DNA of 8,312 nucleotides from NCBI GenBank assembly GCA_023416965.1, contig JAEZGJ010000070.1, positions 1 through 8,312 of the forward strand, read 5' to 3'. Each line of letters begins with the position of its first letter. The stretch's first letter is position 1. The notes beneath the pieces were generated by a model, which saw only the letters and a program-made list of their open reading frames with translations, was not told the origin of the DNA and did no database searches. Source of the stretch: Pseudomonadota bacterium (GTDB lineage: Bacteria; Pseudomonadota; Alphaproteobacteria; Rhizobiales; Phreatobacteraceae). The translations under genes and the position numbers were made by a program. This document shows positions 1 to 6,096 of the stretch, in pieces.

Positions 1-1
1 C

Positions 2-373
2 CTCCGCCGCCAGCCGGCGGGCGGCGGCCTTGTCGCCGAACAGGGCGAGCGTCTCCGGCGCCGGCCCGATGAAGGCGAGGCCCGCCGCCGCGCAGGCCCG
101 GGCGAACTCCGCGTTCTCCGACAGGAAGCCGTAGCCGGGATGCACCGCGTCGCAGTCCGCTTGCACCGCCGCCGCGACCACCGCCGGGATGTCGAGATAG
201 GCCGCGGCGCCCGCGCCCGGCAGCGCCACGGCCGCATCGGCGCGCACCACGTGCAGCGAGGCCTTGTCGTCGGCGGAATAGACCGCCACCGAGGCGATGC
301 CGAGGTCGGCGAGCGCCCGCGCCACCCGGATGGAGACCTCGCCTCGGTTGGCGATCAGCACTTTCTGGAACAT
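2..373 (-). CDS. Biotin carboxylase N-terminal part of a biotin-dependent acyl-CoA carboxylase (partial, runs off the left edge)
   Basis: The first 124 residues are visible, starting at ATG 373-371 and running off the window. They form the biotin carboxylase N-terminal (Rossmann-like) domain: IANRGE at residues 7-12, HPGYGFLSEN at 78-87, and FGDK with Lys115, which matches the ATP-binding lysine of E. coli AccC (Lys116). The family carboxylates enzyme-bound biotin using ATP and bicarbonate; a carboxyltransferase then passes CO2 to an acyl-CoA. The gene starts 36 bp after the acyl-CoA ligase stop on the same strand, so the two are probably co-transcribed, and the carboxylase substrate may be the CoA thioester made by the ligase. 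No good Shine-Dalgarno precedes the start. The spelling (GAGAAAYLDI, ETLALFGDK) reminds me of large fused carboxylases carrying BC, biotin-carrier and carboxyltransferase domains in one chain. That is recollection, and the missing C-terminus prevents a decision between that and a stand-alone alpha subunit. Confidence 0.9.
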   Translation of the reverse strand, partial: MFQKVLIANRGEVSIRVARALADLGIASVAVYSADDKASLHVVRADAAVALPGAGAAAYLDIPAVVAAAVQADCDAVHPGYGFLSENAEFARACAAAGLAFIGPAPETLALFGDKAAARRLAAE

Positions 374-409
374 CAGGGGCTTTCGCTGCTGGATGGATGG
401 GGCGCGGCC

Positions 410-2029
410 TCAGCCGGAGAGCTTCTCGCGCCGGATGGAGATGCCGGCCTTCTCGCGGTCCCAGGTTCCGGCGGTGATGCCGGACTGGCGGACGAGATAC
501 TTCTCGACCTTGCGGGTCGGCGTCTTCGGCAGGTCGTCGACGATGCGGACATAGCGGGGCACCATGAAATGGGCCATGCGGGGTTTGAGGAAGGCGATGA
601 GGTCGGCGGGGTCGAGGCTCTGCCCCTCGGCCAGCGACACCGCCACGAGGATGTCGTCCTCGCCGAACTCGCTCGGCACCGCCACGGCCGCCGCCTCGCG
701 CACGGCCGGATGGGCGGAGACTTCCAGCTCCACCTCGAAGGAGGAGACGTTCTCGCCGCGCCGGCGGATGGCGTCCTTGAAACGGTCGACGAAGAAGTAA
801 TTGCCGTCGGCATCGATGCGGAAGGCATCGCCGGTGTGGAACCAGCCGTTGCGCCAGGCCGCGGCGGTCGCTTCCGGATTGGCGTTGTAGCCGTGGTTGA
901 GCGCCCAGGGCGCGTCGGTGCGGATCACGAGTTCGCCGATCTCGCCCGCCGCCACCTCCACATCGTGGGCATCCACCAGCCGGAGCTGGACACCCCTGCG
1001 CGGCTTGCCGCAGGTGGCGACGACGGTGGGGTTCGGCTCGGCGATGAGCGGGCAGGAGACCTCGCTCATGTTGAACAGCGTGCGCGTCGTCATGCCGAAG
1101 CGCTCGCGGAAGGCGACGCCCTCGGCACCCAGCGGAATGATGATGACGTTCCTAAGCGGCGTGTCGCGCTCGCCCGGCCGCACCGGCTCCTTCATCAGGA
1201 AGGAGGCCATGACCCCGAGCAGGATCACCACCGTCGTGCCGGTCGTCTCCACCGTCTTCCAGAAGGTCGAGGTCTCGAAGGCGTCGAGCAGGCTGATCGA
1301 GCCGCCGCAGGCGAGCATGGCATAGGTCGGCGCCGTGCCGCCGACATGGAACATCGGCAGGTTGACCATGAAGCGGTCGCCCGCGCCGACGAAGGGGGTG
1401 CCATCGCGCTCGGCGGCGAGCGAGGTGCCCATGGCGTGGAGATGGGCGTAGGACGAGAGCACCCCCTTGGACGGGCCGGTCGTGCCGGACGTGTAGATGA
1501 TGGACTGGGTGTCCCAGGGCTCGACGGGACGGGCGAGCGGGCGGACCTCACCGTCGCTGGCGAGCGCTTCGGCGCCGAGCGTCTCGAGGCCCGGGACCGG
1601 CGCAGCCTCGCCACCGAGGACGACGACGCGCATCAGCGCCGAGCGGTCGATATCGGCGAGGCGGCCGGCGAGCCCGCCATGGGCGACCATCAGCCGGGCG
1701 CCGGAATTGCGCACCACGTGTTCGAGGATGCCACCGCGATAGGCGGTGTTGATCGGCACATAGACGGCGCCGACATAATTGATGGCGAACCAGACCCTGA
1801 GCACGTCGAGGCCGTTCGGCATCCAGACCAGCACATGCTCGCCCTGTTCGACGCCGAGATCCTGGAGAGCGCGGGCCATGACGCGCACTTCCGCGCGCAG
1901 CGTCGCGTAGCTGACCTCGCCGCCGTCGGGCAGGACGACGAAGGCCTTGTCCGGCGTCGCCGCCGCGTGGCGGTCGATGAGGTTGGCCAGAACGCAGGTC
2001 TCTCGGTCGGGCACGCCGCCGGCGGTCAT
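410..2029 (-). CDS. AMP-forming acyl-CoA ligase (ANL superfamily, CaiC-like), 539 aa
   Basis: A full-length adenylate-forming CoA ligase that activates a carboxylic acid to acyl-AMP and then acyl-CoA in the cytoplasm. Core motifs appear in order: P-loop YTSGTTGPSKG at residues 179-189 (Lys188); A5 as FNMSE at 319-323; GWFHTGD at 395-401 (Asp401); the hinge VDRFKD at 414-419 with Arg416, followed by RRRGENVSS; and the A10 catalytic lysine in PTRK (Lys507). A5 is unusual in having Asn-Met-Ser-Glu instead of the common Gly-Met-Thr-Glu. Overall wording (NYVGAVYVPINTAYRG) resembles crotonobetaine/carnitine-CoA ligase-like proteins, but that group is broad and the substrate is unknown. The start is fixed by GGGAGG 5 nt upstream. 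The gene is first of a minus-strand operon with the biotin carboxylase gene, and divergent from tetR; its leader carries a probable TetR operator 96 bp upstream. Confidence 0.93.
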   Translation of the reverse strand: MTAGGVPDRETCVLANLIDRHAAATPDKAFVVLPDGGEVSYATLRAEVRVMARALQDLGVEQGEHVLVWMPNGLDVLRVWFAINYVGAVYVPINTAYRGGILEHVVRNSGARLMVAHGGLAGRLADIDRSALMRVVVLGGEAAPVPGLETLGAEALASDGEVRPLARPVEPWDTQSIIYTSGTTGPSKGVLSSYAHLHAMGTSLAAERDGTPFVGAGDRFMVNLPMFHVGGTAPTYAMLACGGSISLLDAFETSTFWKTVETTGTTVVILLGVMASFLMKEPVRPGERDTPLRNVIIIPLGAEGVAFRERFGMTTRTLFNMSEVSCPLIAEPNPTVVATCGKPRRGVQLRLVDAHDVEVAAGEIGELVIRTDAPWALNHGYNANPEATAAAWRNGWFHTGDAFRIDADGNYFFVDRFKDAIRRRGENVSSFEVELEVSAHPAVREAAAVAVPSEFGEDDILVAVSLAEGQSLDPADLIAFLKPRMAHFMVPRYVRIVDDLPKTPTRKVEKYLVRQSGITAGTWDREKAGISIRREKLSG

Positions 2030-2034
2030 CGCAT

Positions 2035-2040
2035 CCTCCC
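2035..2040 (-). promoter_or_regulatory. Ribosome binding site of the minus-strand acyl-CoA ligase
   Basis: GGGAGG read on the minus strand, with a 5-nt spacer to the ATG at 2029-2027. It supports the chosen start. Confidence 0.75.
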
Positions 2041-2089
2041 GTCATGCCCCCGTTCCGGGGATCGTTGAAAGCGGTCGAGGCCCCGGGGG

Positions 2090-2113
2090 CCCCTCATCCC
2101 CGATGCTGAGGGG
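2090..2113. repeat. Inverted repeat in the leader of the minus-strand ligase operon
   Basis: CCCCTCA (2090-2096) and TGAGGGG (2107-2113) are perfect 7-bp complements around a 10-nt spacer. Next to it lie two further GC-rich dyads: CCCCG-TTC-CGGGG near 2048-2060 and GGCCCC-G-GGGGCC near 2079-2091. On the minus-strand transcript they would form a structured 5' leader between the AT-rich promoter island and the start codon. The CCTCA...TGAGG core resembles intergenic palindromic repeats common in Rhizobiales genomes, so this may be a decayed copy of such a repeat rather than a regulatory element. Confidence 0.45.
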
Positions 2114-2125
2114 CGGTCCGGCCAA

Positions 2126-2145
2126 AATCAATAGACTAAATAATT
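2126..2145. promoter_or_regulatory. Putative TetR operator O1 (divergent tetR / acyl-CoA ligase promoter region)
   Basis: The half-site AATCAATAG (2126-2134) is followed by a 2-bp spacer and TAAATAATT (2137-2145). The second half matches the ideal partner CTATTGATT at 5 of 9 positions, including the outer ATT. The exact left half-site and spacing recur in the perfect palindrome at 2994-3013. It sits in the only AT-rich stretch of the 186-bp divergent gap, 70 bp before the tetR start and 96 bp before the ligase start, so a bound repressor could affect both promoters. No individual -35/-10 pair could be assigned with confidence. Operator function is inferred. Confidence 0.6.
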
Positions 2146-2215
2146 ATTGTGCTCGTCCGTCCGGCTGATAGCATCCAGCCTCGTCCCCACACGCCGAGGC
2201 CCCAGTCCAGCATCC

Positions 2216-2956
2216 ATGACCAGCGCCGACAAGAGGGCCGCCCCGACCCCCGCCACGCGCGCGCCGCGCCGCCGCCCGCCAGGACGCCCCAGGCTTGCCG
2301 AGCGGGAGGGCCGCGATCCCACCCGCGACCTGCTGCTCGACGCCTCCATTGCCCTCTTCGCCCGCCACGGTTTCGAGACCGTCACCACCGGCCAGATCGC
2401 CGAGGCGGCAGGCCTCACCCAGTCCATGGTGCACTATCATTTCGGATCGAAGTCGAAGCTGTGGGAGGAGGCCATGCGCCGGCTGATGCGCCAGCGCGGC
2501 CGGCTCTTCCGCGCCACGGCGCGCGACCTTGCCGGGCTCGACCCGGTTGAGAAGCTGAAGGTGCTGATCCGCCGGCTAGTCGAGGCCAATGCCGAGAACC
2601 CCGACTATGTGCGCATCGTCGTCCACGAGGGCACGACGCGCAGCCCCCGTCTCGCCTGGCTGGTCGAGACCTATCTCGCTCCCGGCTTCGGCGTCTTCGA
2701 CCAGGCGCTGCGCGAGGCCATGGATTCCGGCGCAATCCCGCGCCGCCCCATCCACGACGTCACCAACGCCATCACCTCGGCCGCCTCGCTGAGCTTCGCC
2801 CTGCACGCCATCGTCGAGGACATGTACGCCGTCGACCTCACCGCGCCGGAGCGGGTCCGCTCCTTCGCCGACACCATCGTCGACATCCTGTTCAACGGCC
2901 TTCTGGCGCGCCCGGCCGTGCCGCCTGGCGGCACGGATCAGGCCGCGGCGGGCTGA
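2216..2956 (+). CDS. TetR/AcrR-family transcriptional regulator, 246 aa
   Basis: The N-terminal TetR DNA-binding domain is clear at residues 36-85: an amphipathic first helix (LLLDASIALFARHGFETV), then the helix-turn-helix at about 58-77 (TGQIAEAAGLTQSMVHYHFG) ending in the hallmark YHFGSK. The rest is the helical ligand-binding and dimerisation region, with the VRIVVHEG segment at 132-139 seen in several TetR subfamilies. A basic, proline-rich tail (RRRPPGRPR, residues 18-26) precedes the domain and resembles the GRP core of AT-hooks. An in-frame TTG at 2147 would add 23 residues but starts right at the putative operator; the ATG at 2216 is preferred although no convincing Shine-Dalgarno precedes it. 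By position it should control itself and the flanking acyl-CoA ligase operons. The ligand is plausibly an acyl-CoA or the free acid, which is inference from context. Confidence 0.93.
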   Translation: MTSADKRAAPTPATRAPRRRPPGRPRLAEREGRDPTRDLLLDASIALFARHGFETVTTGQIAEAAGLTQSMVHYHFGSKSKLWEEAMRRLMRQRGRLFRATARDLAGLDPVEKLKVLIRRLVEANAENPDYVRIVVHEGTTRSPRLAWLVETYLAPGFGVFDQALREAMDSGAIPRRPIHDVTNAITSAASLSFALHAIVEDMYAVDLTAPERVRSFADTIVDILFNGLLARPAVPPGGTDQAAAG

Positions 2957-2976
2957 CATCCGTCGGGTGACGGATG
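2957..2976 (+). terminator. Hairpin immediately after tetR, possible weak terminator
   Basis: CATCCGTC (2957-2964) and GACGGATG (2969-2976) form a perfect 8-bp stem with a GGGT loop directly after the tetR stop codon. No T-run follows, so this is not a canonical intrinsic terminator. It may be a transcript-end or processing structure separating tetR from the next promoter. Confidence 0.45.
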
Positions 2977-2993
2977 GGCGCGCCGCCCGCAAC

Positions 2994-3013
2994 AATCAAT
3001 AGGGCTATTGATT
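2994..3013. promoter_or_regulatory. Putative TetR operator O2, perfect palindrome before the second acyl-CoA ligase
   Basis: AATCAATAG (2994-3002), GG spacer, CTATTGATT (3005-3013): a perfect 9-bp inverted repeat of 20 bp in total, typical in size and symmetry for a TetR dimer site. It lies 59 bp upstream of the chosen ligase start, in an AT-rich island in very GC-rich DNA. The left half-site is identical to that of O1 in front of tetR. That one regulator binds both is inferred from the shared sequence and the adjacent tetR. Confidence 0.7.
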
Positions 3014-3020
3014 TTACGGC

Positions 3021-3033
3021 CTGACGGCGTCAG
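3021..3033. repeat. Small palindrome between operator O2 and the ligase start
   Basis: CTGACG and CGTCAG flank a single central G. It starts 7 bp downstream of O2, and the left part of the motif recurs as CTGACC at 3035-3040. It could be a second protein-binding site or a chance palindrome; nothing in the sequence decides. Confidence 0.3.
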
Positions 3034-3062
3034 CCTGACCTCCAACGAGAAAAATCGACCTT

Positions 3063-3067
3063 GGAGG
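3063..3067 (+). promoter_or_regulatory. Shine-Dalgarno that decides the TTG start of the second acyl-CoA ligase
   Basis: GGAGG with a 5-nt spacer to TTG 3073-3075. The other in-frame TTG at 3061-3063 overlaps this sequence and has only weak purines upstream, so 3073 is the better start. The next in-frame ATG, at 3097, is too far from the motif. Confidence 0.7.
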
Positions 3068-3072
3068 ATCGC

Positions 3073-4773
3073 TTGGACGAGAAGGCCTATCTCGCCATGG
3101 TGTCGGCGGTGCAGGAGCGTCGCTGGCCGAAGGACCTGCCGCGCCAGCCGCAATATCCCTTCGGGCCCGTGCTGCTGACCGAGCACCTCGCGCGCTGGGC
3201 ACAGATCCAGCCGGACAAGGCGGCGATCAACTTCTACGGGGCCATCACCACCTTCGCCGAGCTCCACCGGCGGAGCGACGCCTTCGCGCAGCTCCTGCAC
3301 TCGCTCGGCGTGCGCAAGGGCGACCGCGTCGCGGTCTTCCTGTCGAACTGCCCGCAATTCCTCGTCGCCTTCTATGGGATCCTCAAGCTCGGCGCCGTCC
3401 ACGTGCCGGTGAACCCGATGTTCAAGGCGCCGGAGCTCGCCTACGAGCTGACCGACACAGGCGCCACCGTCATCCTCGCCCTCGATCAGCTTCACGACAC
3501 CGTCGCCGAGGTGCTGCCGAAGACGAGCGTCAGGCACGTCATCGTCACCTCGCTCATCGAGGCGGCCCCCGCCACGCCCGCCATCCCCGCGCCCGCCTCG
3601 CTCTCTGTGCCGAAGCGCGTGCCCGATGGCACCATCGACATGATGCCGGCCCTCGCCGCCTTCACCGGCCCCTTCACGCCGCCAGAGCCTGTCTCGCCCG
3701 ACGACATCGCCGCGCTCAACTATACCGGCGGCACCACCGGCATGCCCAAGGGCTGCATCCATACGCAAGCGGACATGGTCTATACGGCCGCCACCACCGT
3801 GCCCTTCTCCCTCGGCACGACGAAGGACTCGACCTATCTCTGCTACCTGCCGGTCTTCTGGGTGGCGGGCGAGGTCTTCGGCGTCATCTTCCCCATCTTC
3901 GCCGGCTGCACCTGCGTCCTCCTCAACCGCTGGGATCCCCTCGCCTCCATGGCGGCGATCGACCGCTTCCGCGTCACCCACGCGAGCTTCCTGGTCGACG
4001 GGGCCGTCGACATCCTCGACCACCCGGACCTGCCGAACTACGACCTCACCAGCCTCGAACGCACCGGCGGCGTCTCCTTCGTCAAGAAGCTGAACCCCGA
4101 CCTGCGCCGCCGCTGGCGCGAAGTGACCGGCTCGACCATCCGCGAGGTCGCCTGGGGCATGACCGAGACCCACACCTGCGACACGATGAACTACGGGCTG
4201 GACGAGGACGATTTCGACCTCAATTCCCAGCCGGTCTTCGTCGGTTTCCCGGTGCCCGGCACCGAGTTCAAGATCTGCGATTTCGAGACCGGCGCCCTGA
4301 AGCCCCTCGGCGAGGAGGGCGAGATCTGCATCCGCTCCCCCTCGCTCTTCAAGGGCTACTGGAACCGGCCCGAGGCGAACGGCGAGGTCTTCCGCAACGG
4401 CTGGTTCCACACCGGCGACATCGGCCTCTACGACGAGGACGGCATCCTGCACTTCCTCGGGCGCCGCAAGGAGATGCTCAAGGTCAACGGCATGAGCGTC
4501 TTCCCCGGCGAGCTGGAGGCGATCCTCGGCCAGTATCCGGGCCTGCTCGGCTCCGGCGTCATCGGCCGCCCCGACGAGGCCAAGGGCGAAGTCCCGGTGG
4601 CCTTCGTCTGGCTGCCGGAAGACCAGCGCAACGCGTCCGGCGAGGAGGCCTTCCGCGCCTGGGTGGGCACGATGATGTCCTCCTACAAGCGCCCCGAAAT
4701 CCGCTTCGTCGACGCCCTGCCGATGACCGAGACCGGCAAGGTGAAGAAGGAGCAGCTGAAGGCCCTGCTCTGA
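3073..4773 (+). CDS. AMP-forming acyl-CoA synthetase (ANL superfamily), 566 aa, TTG start
   Basis: A complete acyl-CoA synthetase with canonical motifs: P-loop YTGGTTGMPKG at residues 217-227 (Lys226), A5 WGMTE at 361-365, GWFHTGD at 443-449 (Asp449), hinge LGRRKEMLKVNG at 462-473 (Arg464), and C-terminal TGK with the catalytic Lys556. The family makes acyl-CoA from a free acid, ATP and CoA. The N-terminus (PYPFGPVLL-like PQYPFGPV, then LARWAQIQPDKAAINFYG) is like medium/long-chain or aromatic acid ligases, but the substrate cannot be read. It is clearly not a recent duplicate of the minus-strand ligase: A5 and the sequence around the P-loop differ. An alternative start at 3061 adds four residues. 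The gene follows tetR by 116 bp with a palindromic operator and hairpin between, and is followed 64 bp later by a periplasmic binding-protein gene that probably shares its transcript. Confidence 0.93.
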   Translation: MDEKAYLAMVSAVQERRWPKDLPRQPQYPFGPVLLTEHLARWAQIQPDKAAINFYGAITTFAELHRRSDAFAQLLHSLGVRKGDRVAVFLSNCPQFLVAFYGILKLGAVHVPVNPMFKAPELAYELTDTGATVILALDQLHDTVAEVLPKTSVRHVIVTSLIEAAPATPAIPAPASLSVPKRVPDGTIDMMPALAAFTGPFTPPEPVSPDDIAALNYTGGTTGMPKGCIHTQADMVYTAATTVPFSLGTTKDSTYLCYLPVFWVAGEVFGVIFPIFAGCTCVLLNRWDPLASMAAIDRFRVTHASFLVDGAVDILDHPDLPNYDLTSLERTGGVSFVKKLNPDLRRRWREVTGSTIREVAWGMTETHTCDTMNYGLDEDDFDLNSQPVFVGFPVPGTEFKICDFETGALKPLGEEGEICIRSPSLFKGYWNRPEANGEVFRNGWFHTGDIGLYDEDGILHFLGRRKEMLKVNGMSVFPGELEAILGQYPGLLGSGVIGRPDEAKGEVPVAFVWLPEDQRNASGEEAFRAWVGTMMSSYKRPEIRFVDALPMTETGKVKKEQLKALL

Positions 4774-4809
4774 CATTCCCCCGATCACCGGGGACAACGA
4801 TCAACGAAA

Positions 4810-4824
4810 GCCGGCGCCGCCGGC
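4810..4824 (+). repeat. Hairpin just ahead of the ribosome binding site of the substrate-binding protein
   Basis: GCCGGC (4810-4815), GCC loop, GCCGGC (4819-4824): a 6-bp all-GC stem directly abutting the AAGGAGG at 4825-4831. A smaller stem, CCCCG-ATCAC-CGGGG, lies at 4779-4793 just after the ligase stop. Neither has a T-run, so I read them as intercistronic mRNA structures rather than terminators. Confidence 0.45.
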
Positions 4825-4831
4825 AAGGAGG
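4825..4831 (+). promoter_or_regulatory. Strong Shine-Dalgarno of the substrate-binding protein
   Basis: AAGGAGG, 6 nt before ATG 4838. It is the best ribosome binding site in the window, fitting a protein needed in molar excess over a cytoplasmic enzyme. Confidence 0.8.
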
Positions 4832-4837
4832 ACACCC

Positions 4838-6073
4838 ATGACATTCCTGTCCGGCAAGGCCCTAAGGCCCGCCGCGATCGCGCTCGCGGCCGCGCTCCTG
4901 TCGCTTCCCGTCGCGGCCCCCGCCGACGCCCAGCAGGGCGGCCCCATCCGCATCGGCGTGCTCAACGACATGGGCGGCCCCTATTCCGCCATCACCGGCC
5001 CCGGCTCGGTGGCTGCCGCCCGCATGGCGGTGCAGGAACTCGGCGGCACCGTTCTCGGCCGCCCGGTCGAGGTGCTCTCCGCCGACCACCAGCACAAGCC
5101 CGACCTCGGCTCCGCCCTTGCGCGCGAATGGTACGACGTCCAGGGTGTCCGGGCGATCTTCGACATCTACTCGTCGGGCGTCGCCCTCGCCATCCAGAAG
5201 GTGGCGCAGGACAAGGACCGGCTGCTCGTCGTCTCCATGGCCTCGTCCAGCCTCATCGGCGGCGCCCAGTGCTCCACCCACGGCATGCAATGGGCCAATG
5301 ACGGCTATGTCGTCTCCAACCTCACTGTGAAGGGCGCCCACGCCACCGGCGGCAACACCTGGTACTTCCTCACCGTCGACTACGCCGCCGGCCACGGCAT
5401 CGAGGCCGACGCCAGCAAGATGATCGAGGCCGCCGGCGGCAAGGTCCTCGGCGCCGTGCGCTTTCCCCTCGGCACCGCCGACTTCTCGTCCTTCCTGCTG
5501 CGGGCCCAGGCCTCGGGCGCCAAGAACATCGGCTTCATCGGTGGCGGCTCCGACATGATCAACTCGGTCAAGCAGGCCGACGAGTTCGGCATCCGCGCCG
5601 CCGGCCAGCGCTACGTGCCCTTCTCCATGACCACGGTCGACATCCAGGCCGTCGGCGCCCAGGCGACCCAGGGCATGCCCGTCGTCCTCTCCTACTACTG
5701 GGGCGAGAATGCCGAGACGCGCGCCTTCGCCGACCGCTTCAAGCGCGAGACCGGCCGCCTGCCGACCGACCCCCAGGCCAACGTCTACAGCGCCGTGCGC
5801 CACTACCTGCGCGCCGTCCAGGCCGCCGGCACCGTCGAGACCGGCCCGGTCCTCGCCAAGATGCGGGAAATGCCGGTGGAGGACGTCTTCACCCGCGGCG
5901 CTCGCATCCGCGCCGACGGCCGCCTCATGCGCGAGGTCCTCTATGCCGAGGCCAAGGCGCCGGGCGAGATGCAGAACCCGGAGGATCTCCTGAAGATCGT
6001 CCAGCGCGTGCCGGGCGAGCAGGCCTTCACGCCGGTGGCCCAGAGCCAGTGCCCGCTGCTGCGCACGCAGTAA
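4838..6073 (+). CDS. Periplasmic ABC-transporter substrate-binding protein, LivK-like (Peripla_BP_6 type), 411 aa
   Basis: A secreted type I binding protein of the branched-chain amino acid/amide/carboxylate uptake family. Residues 1-31 are a Sec signal peptide: basic start, hydrophobic AAIALAAALLSLPVAA, and a likely cut after ADA (Ala31|Gln32). There is no lipobox cysteine. The mature protein begins with the family opening PIRIGVLNDMGGPYSAITGPG and continues with AARMAVQELGG and an IGFIGGGSDMINSVKQADEFGI segment. Only two cysteines are present, C145 (GGAQCSTHG) and C405 (SQCPLL), which could form a disulfide. Its position behind a CoA ligase suggests that it binds the acid, perhaps aromatic or branched, which the ligase activates; members of this family are known to bind aromatic and other carboxylates besides amino acids. 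No permease or ATPase gene is adjacent: a convergent, unrelated gene follows, so its transporter partners must be elsewhere. Confidence 0.92.
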   Translation: MTFLSGKALRPAAIALAAALLSLPVAAPADAQQGGPIRIGVLNDMGGPYSAITGPGSVAAARMAVQELGGTVLGRPVEVLSADHQHKPDLGSALAREWYDVQGVRAIFDIYSSGVALAIQKVAQDKDRLLVVSMASSSLIGGAQCSTHGMQWANDGYVVSNLTVKGAHATGGNTWYFLTVDYAAGHGIEADASKMIEAAGGKVLGAVRFPLGTADFSSFLLRAQASGAKNIGFIGGGSDMINSVKQADEFGIRAAGQRYVPFSMTTVDIQAVGAQATQGMPVVLSYYWGENAETRAFADRFKRETGRLPTDPQANVYSAVRHYLRAVQAAGTVETGPVLAKMREMPVEDVFTRGARIRADGRLMREVLYAEAKAPGEMQNPEDLLKIVQRVPGEQAFTPVAQSQCPLLRTQ

Positions 6074-6096
6074 GCGACGCTCCGCGACGACAGGAT

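Noticed and set aside
140..2068. A 642-codon open frame on the plus strand over the minus-strand ligase and carboxylase genes
   Set aside because: It is antisense to two genes with intact catalytic motifs; its product is rich in Arg, His, Gly, Asp and Ala with no recognisable domain, as expected for the complement of GC-rich coding DNA.
2079..2091. GGCCCC-G-GGGGCC palindrome as a stand-alone regulatory site
   Set aside because: With a one-base centre and only G/C it is readily explained by local composition; kept only as part of the leader description.
2147..2215. TTG-initiated 23-residue N-terminal extension of the TetR regulator
   Set aside because: It would start directly at the putative operator, leaving no room for a ribosome binding site, and the extra residues look non-coding.
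2938..4797. A 619-codon open frame on the minus strand over the second acyl-CoA ligase
   Set aside because: Same reason: a composition-driven shadow of a well-supported ligase gene, with no domain and no ribosome binding site context.
4862..5803. A 313-codon minus-strand open frame inside the binding-protein gene
   Set aside because: Antisense shadow, low-complexity Gly/Ala/Asp/Val-rich, while the plus strand has a signal peptide and a full Peripla_BP fold.
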